From positions 1-44,539 of IMG/VR virus record IMGVR_UViG_3300020202_000114: 44,539 nucleotides of DNA, one strand, 5' to 3'. Numbering within the stretch: position 1 is the first letter of the stretch; each line of letters begins with the position of its first letter. Source of the stretch: a virus. The notes below the pieces were generated by a model. The model was given only the letters and a program-made list of their open reading frames with translations. It searched no databases and was not told the origin of the DNA. Made by a program: the position numbers and the translations under genes. Below are positions 38,766 through 44,539 of the stretch, piece after piece.

Positions 38766-39185
38766 ATGCTTGTGGGAAATTCAAAGCTCCACAATAAGAC
38801 ATATAAGGCCGTATTAAGCCTTCTTGTAGCCCTCCTTGTGCAGTGCCCAATATCATGGGCGAAATCAGAACCCTCCCGCTGGCTAGTCACGGCTTACTGC
38901 GCTTGCAAGAAGTGCTGCGGTCCCAAAGCTAAAGGCATTACCGCTTCCGGTAAGCGCGTCAAACCGGGCTATATTGCTTTAAACTGGCTCCCCTTCGGCA
39001 CCAAGGTATTAATCAACGGCAAGCCCTATGTCGTTGAAGATCGCGGCGCTGAATCCCTCTTTGGAACGTATTACCACCGCAAGCAAATCAAATCCCGCAT
39101 TAAACACATCGATATTTACATGCCGTCACACTCGGATGCTTTGCGCTTTGGGAAGCAGTACCTACCAGTGGAGATACTTAAATGA
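38766..39185 (+). CDS. Exported 3D-domain lytic enzyme (probable endolysin)
   Basis: 139 residues. A hydrophobic segment (AVLSLLVALLVQCPISWA, about 15-32) is a signal peptide or signal anchor. The rest is a 3D (double-psi barrel) domain: VTAYCACKKCCGPKAKGITA, VKPGYIALNWLPFGTKVLIN, VVEDRGAE, KHIDIYMPSHSDAL and LPVEIL, with the conserved aspartates in EDRG and HIDIYM. Related domains occur in MltA-type lytic transglycosylases and resuscitation factors, so peptidoglycan cleavage in the periplasm is likely. ATG at 38766 or GTG at 38772; AAGGG is better spaced to the latter. Confidence 0.8.
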   Translation: MLVGNSKLHNKTYKAVLSLLVALLVQCPISWAKSEPSRWLVTAYCACKKCCGPKAKGITASGKRVKPGYIALNWLPFGTKVLINGKPYVVEDRGAESLFGTYYHRKQIKSRIKHIDIYMPSHSDALRFGKQYLPVEILK

Positions 39186-39379
39186 GACTCAAAAACTCGG
39201 ACGTTATTTTCCGCATGGTTTGTAAGCACTGTCACGCTCAGTTTTGGTTTGCGCTTGGTGATCGGTATTCCTGGGATCACGCAAAGGCCGCTTACTACTC
39301 GTTTAAGCTTGATTTCCACTCACACAAGATGGATTGCCTGAATAAAAAAATGGAGTCCATCTTAAATGTCAATTCGTAA
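39182..39379 (+). CDS. Small Cys/His protein
   Basis: 65 residues with CKHC (about 14-17), then HSHKMDC near the C-terminus, a plausible C2HC zinc site. ATGA overlap with the lytic enzyme stop. Function unknown. Confidence 0.6.
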   Translation: MRLKNSDVIFRMVCKHCHAQFWFALGDRYSWDHAKAAYYSFKLDFHSHKMDCLNKKMESILNVNS

Positions 39380-39560
39380 CCTTTTCATGGACCGGGAATT
39401 TAAAAACGATTCCACGTTCTTTACTTGGTTCTACGACAACGAAGAGGATTTGAAGAACGATTACCTAGACGAGTATTGGTACAAGGACATCGATCTAAAG
39501 GATAAGGCTGAATATAGAAAATTCTTTAACTGGTGTCAGGATTGGTATTTCTGTGAGTGA
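39366..39560 (+). CDS. Small acidic aromatic protein
   Basis: 64 residues, very rich in Asp, Glu, Trp, Tyr and Phe (FFTWFYDNEEDLKNDYLDEY). Such acidic aromatic microproteins can mimic DNA or bind host enzymes (for example anti-restriction proteins), but this is only a composition-based idea. Confidence 0.55.
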   Translation: MSIRNLFMDREFKNDSTFFTWFYDNEEDLKNDYLDEYWYKDIDLKDKAEYRKFFNWCQDWYFCE

Positions 39561-39639
39561 GTGCGCGATCTGCATGCGTTTAACGTATGAAGTTATTTGC
39601 TGGGACTGTATTCGGGAGGGCTTGCGCCAATGGGGTTAG
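39553..39639 (+). CDS. 28-residue Cys-pair peptide
   Basis: From GTG inside the previous gene's end: CAIC (4-7) and CWDC (16-19) make a minimal zinc ribbon. GTGCGCG encodes its Cys-Ala. Overlaps the next gene by ten bases. Confidence 0.45.
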   Translation: MSECAICMRLTYEVICWDCIREGLRQWG

Positions 39640-40445
39640 TGGTTGAACCGATTCTTCAGTTTTTAAGTAAGGACGATTCAACGATTGATGATTGGATTGC
39701 GCGGCAGTATGGCTATCTCGCTGAATATTCCATGAAGCGCCAGTTCTCGAAAAAAGAAAACGGTCCTGTCTTAAGGTTCTCGGGGTGCGGCAAACGCGCA
39801 CGACAGATTGCCTATGAGTATCACGGCTTCCAGGCTAACGGTAAAACGCAAGATTCTCGCTCTAAGATTGTTTTCCTCTACGGCGATCTTCTTGAAGCTC
39901 TGATTGTCTCCCTCGCCAAAGCCGCCGGGGTTCAGATAACCGCCTGCGGTTTAGACCAAAAAAAGATCTCGCTCGAAATTGAGGGCGTTCAGATTAACGG
40001 GCACCCAGACGGACTCATTATTACCAATCCCATTCATACGTTTGAGTGCAAATCCATGTCCTCTTTCGGATATGGAGAGTTTGAGCGCGGCAATATCTCG
40101 CATGAATACTTGGTCCAAGTGAATCTCGGGATGGAAGCTCTGGGGCTTGATAGATGCGTCTTCGTTGCGATTGAAAAAGAGTCTGGGGTTATGAGTGAGC
40201 GCATCGTTCATAAGGACGAATCCATTATTGAGTGGGTAAGGCAGAATGTATCAAAAGTAATACATTCGACACCTGACAACCTTCCCGAGCGTTGCTTCAC
40301 TCCGAACGAAAAGGGCTTCTACCCGTGGCAGTGCGTCTATTGCAAGTTCTACAAAACCTGTCTCGTGGAACCCGGTCTCGCAAAGATTGAAGTCGTTAAA
40401 AACGCTAACAAATTAAAAGCCATTCAAGTGGAGGCCGCACTCTAA
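39630..40445 (+). CDS. Cas4/RecB-like PD-(D/E)XK nuclease
   Basis: 271 residues from an ATG nine bases after GGGAGGG. FSGCGKRARQIAYEY supplies the first Cys. GHPDGLI (about 132-138) and TFECKSM (about 145-151) are the PD-(D/E)XK core, followed by the QVNLGMEALG helix. CVYCKFYKTC supplies three more cysteines, so an iron-sulphur cluster as in Cas4 and AddB is expected. The likely role is end resection for recombination. No Cas1/Cas2 or CRISPR array is present. Confidence 0.85.
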   Translation: MGLVVEPILQFLSKDDSTIDDWIARQYGYLAEYSMKRQFSKKENGPVLRFSGCGKRARQIAYEYHGFQANGKTQDSRSKIVFLYGDLLEALIVSLAKAAGVQITACGLDQKKISLEIEGVQINGHPDGLIITNPIHTFECKSMSSFGYGEFERGNISHEYLVQVNLGMEALGLDRCVFVAIEKESGVMSERIVHKDESIIEWVRQNVSKVIHSTPDNLPERCFTPNEKGFYPWQCVYCKFYKTCLVEPGLAKIEVVKNANKLKAIQVEAAL

Positions 40446-40513
40446 TGGACCCCAACAAAGAAGCAGAATTAACTCTTCATTATCAGTACGAGGAAAAAAT
40501 CAATGAAGAATGA
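40445..40513 (+). CDS. 22-residue peptide
   Basis: TAATG-coupled to the nuclease; MDPNKEAELTLHYQYEEKIN then EE, acidic helix. Its end overlaps the next tiny gene. Low certainty because of size. Confidence 0.35.
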   Translation: MDPNKEAELTLHYQYEEKINEE

Positions 40514-40586
40514 AATCGACGCTTTAATCCGCGCACTCGAAATCTTATACCCACAACAAGCACGAATCGTAGAGGAGAAAAAATGA
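40503..40586 (+). CDS. 27-residue helical peptide
   Basis: MKNEIDALIRALEILYPQQA then RIVEEKK, one amphipathic helix. Its last codons provide GAGGAG for the next gene, with an ATGA overlap. Confidence 0.4.
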   Translation: MKNEIDALIRALEILYPQQARIVEEKK

Positions 40587-41101
40587 ACCTAACGTATCCA
40601 TTCGGAAAAGATAAACCGGGTTCTCAATTCGGGAAGCCGCTCTCGGAGGTTCCGAATAAGTCCTTGGAGTTTTTGATTAAAGCTTGCTCAGAGTCATTAA
40701 ACGACCCAGAGAAAGCAAAGTTCTCGGCACGTAATAGGGAACTAATTAACGCCGCTAAGAGCATCTTGATTGCTCGTTTAAACGGCGAGCCTGGTCCGGC
40801 ACCCAAACCCGCACCCATGATCAAAGGCTCAGACATTCAAGAGTACGACTCCAAAACAGACCAGTACACGCTAAAAGAAGACGTTAGAAAGCATTTCAAT
40901 CCGCCAGCACCCACAAGCCAGTCAAAGCTGGGGGAGATGATTCTTGCTGAAACAAAATCGACAAAAGCGATGGTAGGCGAATCTCTCACGAAGATAAATA
41001 GGATGATCGCAATAATCGAGCGCTCGCTCGGAAACATGCACTCCCAGCCGGTATCAGACATTCCGGGCACCCAAGAAGAACCCTTTAATGACCAGTTCTA
41101 A
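40583..41101 (+). CDS. DUF3820-like protein with disordered tail
   Basis: 172 residues. FGKPLSEVPNKSLEFLIKAC (about 16-35) followed by RNRELINAAKSILIARL resembles the small domain found in DUF3820 and exonuclease X C-termini. A Pro-rich linker (EPGPAPKPAPM) and a helical C-terminal half follow. Adjacent to the Cas4-like nuclease, so a recombination partner is plausible. Similarity is modest. Confidence 0.6.
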   Translation: MNLTYPFGKDKPGSQFGKPLSEVPNKSLEFLIKACSESLNDPEKAKFSARNRELINAAKSILIARLNGEPGPAPKPAPMIKGSDIQEYDSKTDQYTLKEDVRKHFNPPAPTSQSKLGEMILAETKSTKAMVGESLTKINRMIAIIERSLGNMHSQPVSDIPGTQEEPFNDQF

Positions 41102-41327
41102 GAAAACCTTCTTAGAAATGCTTCATGAGTGCCACTCCGAAATGGAGTCTCGCTCTGAAGCGTTTAAGAAGCTCTCCGGTAAGGACCGCTCCGACATAGG
41201 GTTCTACTGGGAGGGTTTCGGCTCATTCCCAAAGAAGACCCCGTTCTATCTCTTAAACACGAACGGATTAGATTTTGAAGACATACAGACAGTTGCTCGG
41301 ATTCATAAGGAAATGTTCGGAGAGTAA
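41088..41327 (+). CDS. Small early protein
   Basis: 79 residues: helices at both ends (TFLEMLHECHSEMESRSEAF; FEDIQTVARIHKEMFG) around FYWEGFGSFPKKTPFYLL. It overlaps the previous gene by 14 bases and directly precedes the structured RNA region. Family not recognised. Confidence 0.6.
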   Translation: MTSSKKTFLEMLHECHSEMESRSEAFKKLSGKDRSDIGFYWEGFGSFPKKTPFYLLNTNGLDFEDIQTVARIHKEMFGE

Positions 41328-41341
41328 AGAGTCGTAGACGT

Positions 41342-41496
41342 ACGGCGGGTGTTTTAGATTTCCTGACCCGAACTCAGGAGAAGCGGCCTAGATAAGCCGC
41401 ACCCTATAACCAATTGTCCAGCCTATACCAGCGAGAGGGCATATCGCGGACAAGCCCAGAGCGGGGAATACACCTACCCGTCGTCCGGGCCGACGA
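41342..41496 (+). ncRNA. Candidate multibranched structured RNA, class unknown
   Basis: A closing stem ACGG/CCGT plus GGGTGT/ACACCT (41342-41352 with 41470-41481) encloses several stems. TCCTGA/TCAGGA is at 41361-41379. GCGGC/GCCGC is at 41383-41400. TTGTCC/GGACAA (41414-41419 with 41448-41453) contains an abutting GCGA/TCGC stem. A short CCC/GGG follows. TCGTC/GACGA (41481-41496) lies outside. I recognise no riboswitch, ribozyme or known phage RNA family. Confidence 0.6.
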
Positions 41497-41585
41497 TTGG
41501 AGTACGGTCAAAACGAACACGGCGTAAGTAGAACGAAATTCGGTTCGGCGCGCCAAAATCATTTTTAGGCATTAGTTTTACTGTT

Positions 41586-41625
41586 CTGAGTAGAAAAAGC
41601 CTGAATACAGGCGAGAAAGACTCAG
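41586..41625 (+). promoter_or_regulatory. Two-tier hairpin at a ribosome-binding site
   Basis: CTGAGT/ACTCAG encloses a 7x7 A/G-rich internal loop and then GCCTG/CAGGC with an AATA loop. The 3' strand runs straight into AGGAAG, the ribosome-binding site of the 30-codon ORF, so folding could control translation. Confidence 0.6.
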
Positions 41626-41634
41626 GAAGTACCT

Positions 41635-41727
41635 ATGCCCAAGAGTTTATTAGTGGTGGACTTCCACGGAGGTAAAAGTTTTATGAAAGTGGCGAATGGA
41701 CCCACTCAAGCTACGAAGGATTGCTGA
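41635..41727 (+). CDS. 30-residue leader-like peptide
   Basis: MPKSLLVVDFHGGKSFMKVA then NGPTQATKDC. AGGAAG lies six bases before the ATG, the best ribosome-binding site in this stretch. It overlaps the next gene's start by 32 bases, so it may act as a coupling or leader peptide. Confidence 0.45.
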   Translation: MPKSLLVVDFHGGKSFMKVANGPTQATKDC

Positions 41728-42085
41728 CCGGATGGTTGAATTATCGCGTGAGATTTATGAGTTTTGCGAAGACATTGAAAAAGAGAAACCGAAAGAACGA
41801 ATGATCGACTGGTGGTGCGTGAGTTATAAGGAAAAATTTGGGCGCGACTACATTGTGACGAGCTACGACAAGTCCTGCGGCATCCTAAAAACTTTAAGAA
41901 CAAAGCTTGGCGAAGATGGTCTAAAAGACCTTTGTAAGAAGTATTTCGACTATGACGATGAGTGGGTGAAGAAACAAGCCCATAGCATCGAAGCGCTCCC
42001 TGCCGTAGTCAACCGAATCCGCGCACACCAAGCCGCAAGCTCACTAGAAAAGTTCTACAAAAAGGGGGTAAACCATGCTTCCTAA
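41696..42085 (+). CDS. Helical early protein, possibly replication-related
   Basis: 129 residues: LKLRRIADRMVELSREIYEF helix, then DWWCVSYKEKFGRDYIVTSY with KTLRTKLGEDGLKDLCKKYF, outlining a small winged-helix-like fold. This arrangement recalls N-terminal domains of phage replication proteins, but there is no recognised motif. It overlaps the next gene by 11 bases. Confidence 0.55.
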   Translation: MDPLKLRRIADRMVELSREIYEFCEDIEKEKPKERMIDWWCVSYKEKFGRDYIVTSYDKSCGILKTLRTKLGEDGLKDLCKKYFDYDDEWVKKQAHSIEALPAVVNRIRAHQAASSLEKFYKKGVNHAS

Positions 42086-42512
42086 CCCAGATAGTCCGGT
42101 AGCAAGGATCTGTCTCGCGCTCTACTACGACTTTATGGGGAAAAAAATATCTAAAAAAGAATTTGTCGTAGGTCTAGCTTACGCCCAAGTTAGAGAAGAG
42201 TGCTTACTGGAAATGCGCCCGGAGAGCGAGCCGCTCCCCACCGAAGAAATCATCTCCATCTTAAACGCCAGTCCCAGAGAAAAAGAAAAGATCGATTGGA
42301 GAGCGGAGCCTATTTTTTCGTACTTAAACAACCTTCACCGAGTCAGGAATAAGAACAAGGCAACAAAAGAAAGGCTGGAATGGGCTAAACAACGAATACC
42401 GCTCTCAGATGCAGAAACGCACAAGAAGATAGACGAACACCTAAGCATGTTCGGAGTCCGAATCGCGCACCACGAATCTTACTTAGATAAATCCATAAAG
42501 GAGGTCGCTTGA
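42075..42512 (+). CDS. Helical early protein
   Basis: 145 residues, all helical (PVARICLALYYDFMGKKISK, EEIISILNASPREKEKIDWR, FSYLNNLHRVRNKNKATKER). AAGGGGG precedes the ATG. Partnered with the previous gene by overlap; the pair might form a replication or packaging-regulation complex (inference). Confidence 0.6.
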   Translation: MLPNPDSPVARICLALYYDFMGKKISKKEFVVGLAYAQVREECLLEMRPESEPLPTEEIISILNASPREKEKIDWRAEPIFSYLNNLHRVRNKNKATKERLEWAKQRIPLSDAETHKKIDEHLSMFGVRIAHHESYLDKSIKEVA

Positions 42513-42682
42513 AAGACAGAAGCCCAATTATGACGGTTAGAGAGATAGCCAAGTACCTTGGAGTCCATGAAATGACGATTTATCGCCTAGCCAAAAGAAA
42601 AGAGATCCCATGCTTTAAATTAGGCGGCAGATGGCGGGCACACAAAGAGCGCTTGGACAAAGTGATTATGGGGATTAAGTAG
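42509..42682 (+). CDS. Excisionase-type (MerR-like, HTH_17) DNA-binding protein
   Basis: 57 residues from TTG, with AAAGGAGG five bases upstream and TTGA overlap. MTVREIAKYLGVHEMTIYRL, KRKEIPCFKLGGRWRAHKER is the winged-helix pattern shared by excisionases and small MerR-like proteins: helix-turn-helix then the GGxWR wing. No integrase is seen in the window, so a regulator or replication role is as likely as excision. Confidence 0.8.
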   Translation: MKDRSPIMTVREIAKYLGVHEMTIYRLAKRKEIPCFKLGGRWRAHKERLDKVIMGIK

Positions 42683-42840
42683 TGTGGCGCGTCGTTGGTG
42701 TAATTTTGGGGTATTTATTTGTAGGGTTGGGCGTACTCGGAATAGTTACATGCTTCTTTGGTAATAGCTTCCATCCTGGGATGGCTCTAACCCTCGTAAA
42801 CGGTGTGATTATTCTTTTTATAATCAATCGGGTGGGCTAG
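42682..42840 (+). CDS. 52-residue double-pass membrane protein
   Basis: GTG overlapping the previous stop. Two hydrophobic helices, VVGVILGYLFVGLGVLGIV (about 4-22) and ALTLVNGVIILFIINR (about 35-50), with HPG between. A holin-like or membrane-accessory role is possible. Confidence 0.55.
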   Translation: MWRVVGVILGYLFVGLGVLGIVTCFFGNSFHPGMALTLVNGVIILFIINRVG

Positions 42841-42915
42841 ATGATCTACGTCTTCTCCTGGCTTCTGGTGTGCGCGGTTATTCTTATGTGGTGGAAAGGA
42901 AAGTCGCGCACATGA
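42841..42915 (+). CDS. 24-residue membrane peptide
   Basis: MIYVFSWLLVCAVILMWWKG then KSRT. One hydrophobic helix. Its codons carry GTGCGCG and, near the end, CGCGCAC. Overlaps the next gene by four bases. Confidence 0.45.
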   Translation: MIYVFSWLLVCAVILMWWKGKSRT

Positions 42916-43334
42916 AAAAGAAAAAGGTAAAGAAGCTCTCCCAGACCAAGCTTTTAAGAAAATACGAACCAGAGTTAAGAGACATCATCATTAAAAGAGA
43001 CGGGAATAAGTGCGTGATAGCTGGGTACAGGCATAAGTGTAGTGCGCGGCTTGTGGCTGATCATAGGCCTTCGGGAAGGAAGAACCATAGCACCTTCCTA
43101 GATCCGCGCAATCTTTCCACGGTCTGCGCCACGGCCAATATGCTCGCCCAATGGGACGATTTTATTAGTGCGGCAATCAGGGTTGAGGTGATGCAAAGAG
43201 AGGGTGCCGGAATCATCGAGGAATTAGAGAAGCTTTCGCGCACTCCTAAAAAGTGGGATGAGCTTTCAATTCGCGCACACCTGGACAACTGTAAACGTTA
43301 TTTTTTGAAGAATAAATCTGGGTGCCCAGAATGA
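42912..43334 (+). CDS. NinG/HNH-like recombination protein
   Basis: 140 residues from an ATG with AAGGAAAG eight bases upstream. IIIKRDGNKCVIAGYRHKCS, ARLVADHRPSGRKNHSTFLD, PRNLSTVC follow the beta-beta-alpha-metal order with DH and the Asn of HNH nucleases. The C-terminus (MQREGAGIIEELEKLSRTPK, then CKRYF) is close to lambda NinG (Rap). NinG-type proteins resolve or process recombination intermediates. The last His of canonical HNH is not obvious. Confidence 0.7.
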   Translation: MKKKKVKKLSQTKLLRKYEPELRDIIIKRDGNKCVIAGYRHKCSARLVADHRPSGRKNHSTFLDPRNLSTVCATANMLAQWDDFISAAIRVEVMQREGAGIIEELEKLSRTPKKWDELSIRAHLDNCKRYFLKNKSGCPE

Positions 43335-43495
43335 CTGAATTTAGTGAATTCGAGAAGAAACTAGCCGTCAAGATTGCAAATTTCATCTTATTCGCTTTTG
43401 TAGTCTCGTCTCTTTATATCGTTTTTGGATTCGAGAAGACGGTTATAGCTGTACTTCCTGTCCTGCTTTTAAACGCAATATCTATCTTTGATTGA
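43331..43495 (+). CDS. 54-residue double-pass membrane protein
   Basis: Charged N-terminus (TEFSEFEKKLAVK), then two helices, IANFILFAFVVSSLYIVFG and VIAVLPVLLLNAISIF. ATGA overlap with the previous gene. Function unknown. Confidence 0.55.
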   Translation: MTEFSEFEKKLAVKIANFILFAFVVSSLYIVFGFEKTVIAVLPVLLLNAISIFD

Positions 43496-44206
43496 GTGAC
43501 CGCACCTATGAATAAAGAAAAAGATTGCTCGATCTGTAACCCCAAACCAGAAGCTCCCGAGGCACCTATGACCAAATACCACGAATTAACGGAAAGGATT
43601 TGGAGATCAGATGACGATACTTACAATTTTAAGCATCGTCTTGACTCCCTCATCCGAGAATACATTGAGGGGTGCGCGGAGGAAATAAGAGAAAGTTACG
43701 GACTACAAGCTGGAAGTCAACTTGTCGGTAGAAGATACCTTCATCAAATCCTCGGTCTCTCAACAGAATCTTTAAGCGCCGCAGGCACGCCTTGTGAGAA
43801 TTGTGATAGAAGAGAGCCCGGTGCTTCTATTTTCTTAACAGGAAGCAAAGATATTAAACAATCTAAGTGCATTAAATGCGGCAAAAATTATTCTGACATC
43901 TTTAAACCACAAGGAGCCAATCCAGTGAGTGAGAAAGAGTGGTGCTCGCACTACAAATTGAATGAGAGAACGAACTGGTACGAAAGAGAAGCCAATGTTG
44001 GAAGTGGCGTATTTAATTGTGTTGTCCATCATCAGGATAAGTTTTGTGCAGTTTGCGGAAAAGAAAAGCCGCGCACCCCAACCGAACAAGAGGAGCTTGC
44101 AGCTAAGTTTAGAGAGTTTCTGCCTTACGCTGGAAGTGACATGAACCTAATGAGCCTTGCTGAAATCGCCCTCACCTGGTTCCACGAACGGGAGAAGAGG
44201 AAATGA
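43496..44206 (+). CDS. Multi-zinc-finger early protein
   Basis: 236 residues from GTG; ATG at 43508 or at 43568 (GAGG upstream) are alternatives. Cys pairs: CSIC, CENC, CIKC and CAVC, with CSHY in between, around helical segments (KHRLDSLIREYIEGCAEEIR, EQEELAAKFREFL). Probably binds several zinc ions. Its last 12 residues are shared with the fragment at the left end of the window. Confidence 0.6.
   Translation: MTAPMNKEKDCSICNPKPEAPEAPMTKYHELTERIWRSDDDTYNFKHRLDSLIREYIEGCAEEIRESYGLQAGSQLVGRRYLHQILGLSTESLSAAGTPCENCDRREPGASIFLTGSKDIKQSKCIKCGKNYSDIFKPQGANPVSEKEWCSHYKLNERTNWYEREANVGSGVFNCVVHHQDKFCAVCGKEKPRTPTEQEELAAKFREFLPYAGSDMNLMSLAEIALTWFHEREKRK
44167..44206 (+). repeat. 40-bp direct repeat, copy 2 (pair at 60-99)
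   Basis: Identical to 60-99, ending in the stop of the multi-zinc protein and the start of the 77-codon gene. Left border of the variable cassette. Confidence 0.85.
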
Positions 44207-44436
44207 GCGAAGACGTTTGCTTTCTAATCACAGTCTTAAATGAAGATCGACTTCTGAGGTGCGCGTTAAAGGTTAAACGCGATTCTTTGAGCGGTGACGT
44301 AATTGATTACCCAATGGAACCAGAAAATCGAGAGCAGCTTTATAAGCTCTTACCGCTGCACGTTCAGTCGTGCGGCCCAATTGTCGATGTTGAGGGAATC
44401 TTTGAGGTCGCGCACACACGGGAGAAGAAGGGATGA
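44203..44436 (+). CDS. Small early protein, alternative cassette gene
   Basis: 77 residues: VCFLITVLNEDRLLRCALKV, VIDYPMEPENREQLYKLLPL, GPIVDVEGIFEVAHTREKKG. A small alpha/beta fold of unknown role. It occupies the position that the ASCH gene holds on the other branch, and the two share only start-site bases and the last residues. Confidence 0.6.
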   Translation: MSEDVCFLITVLNEDRLLRCALKVKRDSLSGDVIDYPMEPENREQLYKLLPLHVQSCGPIVDVEGIFEVAHTREKKG

Positions 44437-44539
44437 GTGAGCACCTTAAAAAGGAAGTCATTCAAAACTACGAAGCTTACGGATGCGTCAAATGCCAGCG
44501 ATGGCACTATGACGATGAAGACGTTTACTACGAGCATAT
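44413..44539 (+). repeat. 127-bp exact direct repeat, terminal copy
   Basis: Identical to 657-783; see that entry. It shows how the sequence closes into a circle. Confidence 0.85.
44433..44539 (+). CDS. 5' part of the gene at 677-877 (repeat copy)
   Basis: The first 35 codons of the same small CxxC protein, cut off by the window end. Not an extra gene in the circular molecule. Confidence 0.8.
   Translation, partial: MSEHLKKEVIQNYEAYGCVKCQRWHYDDEDVYYEH

Larger units (their letters stand above)
41328..41634 (+). other. 307-base gap in the early operon, holding structured RNA
   Basis: The largest gap in the tightly packed early arm. It contains the multibranched element at 41342-41496, an unfolded A-rich stretch (41500-41580) and the two-tier hairpin at 41586-41625. 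No protein gene is visible before the 30-codon ORF at 41635. Confidence 0.7.

Noticed and set aside
39630-40445. CRISPR adaptation locus because of the Cas4-like nuclease
   Set aside because: No Cas1, Cas2 or repeat-spacer array is visible; phage Cas4-like proteins commonly act in recombination.
41586-41625. Hammerhead ribozyme, suggested by CTGAG and GAAA near a hairpin
   Set aside because: The required CUGANGA and GAAA core order and the third stem are not present.
1-44539. tRNA genes
   Set aside because: I looked for T-arm patterns such as GGTTCGAATCC with a matching acceptor stem and found none outside coding sequence.

Overview
This is a short-tailed (podovirus-type) dsDNA bacteriophage genome, essentially complete, probably assembled from a metagenome. 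The capsid protein resembles the N4 gp56 family. The tail machine resembles P22: a gp4-like adaptor, a gp10-like stabilisation protein and three consecutive ejection-type proteins. The last 127 bases (44413-44539) repeat 657-783 exactly, so the sequence closes on itself as a circle of about 43.76 kb (657-44412). Bases 1-656 look like an alternative allele of the same locus carried by another genome in the population. The host is not identifiable from the sequence. A periplasm-type lytic enzyme and family 9 glycosyltransferases fit a diderm host, but that is inference.

Layout. Two divergent arms start near 35.1 kb and converge near 4.33 kb. The early arm runs rightward from a strong sigma70-type promoter at 35180-35208, through the right end, and around the circle to 4333. 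It is packed with small overlapping genes: two ribbon-helix-helix regulators, an HTH regulator, many cysteine-pair (zinc-ribbon-like) microproteins, a 3D-domain lytic enzyme, a Cas4/RecB-type nuclease, a NinG/HNH-like recombination protein, an excisionase-type HTH protein, YopX, ASCH and several tiny membrane proteins. I recognise no DNA polymerase, primase, helicase or integrase.

The late arm runs leftward from 35088 to 4330: TerS, a Cys-rich protein, TerL, portal, scaffold, N4-gp56-like capsid, a capsid-associated protein, a seven-gene glycosyltransferase/methyltransferase island, tail adaptors, a LamG-bearing tail protein, fibres, ejection proteins, a 1035-residue repetitive fibre, small membrane proteins and a metallophosphoesterase. 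A rightward insert at 10.8-12.06 kb carries its own promoter, a structured leader and two exported proteins, like a phage moron.

Main points for follow-up: (1) a 7-mer, GTGCGCG, occurs 54 times by hand count where about 5 are expected, often at gene junctions, and its preferred strand appears to switch near 39.7 kb and near 4 kb; (2) a multibranched RNA-like element at 41342-41496 in the largest gap of the early arm; (3) a promoter plus folded leader at 10788-10920; (4) the glycan-modification island inside the structural operon; (5) a gene-cassette swap at the assembly junction whose border lies at one of the GTGCGCG/CGCGCAC sites.
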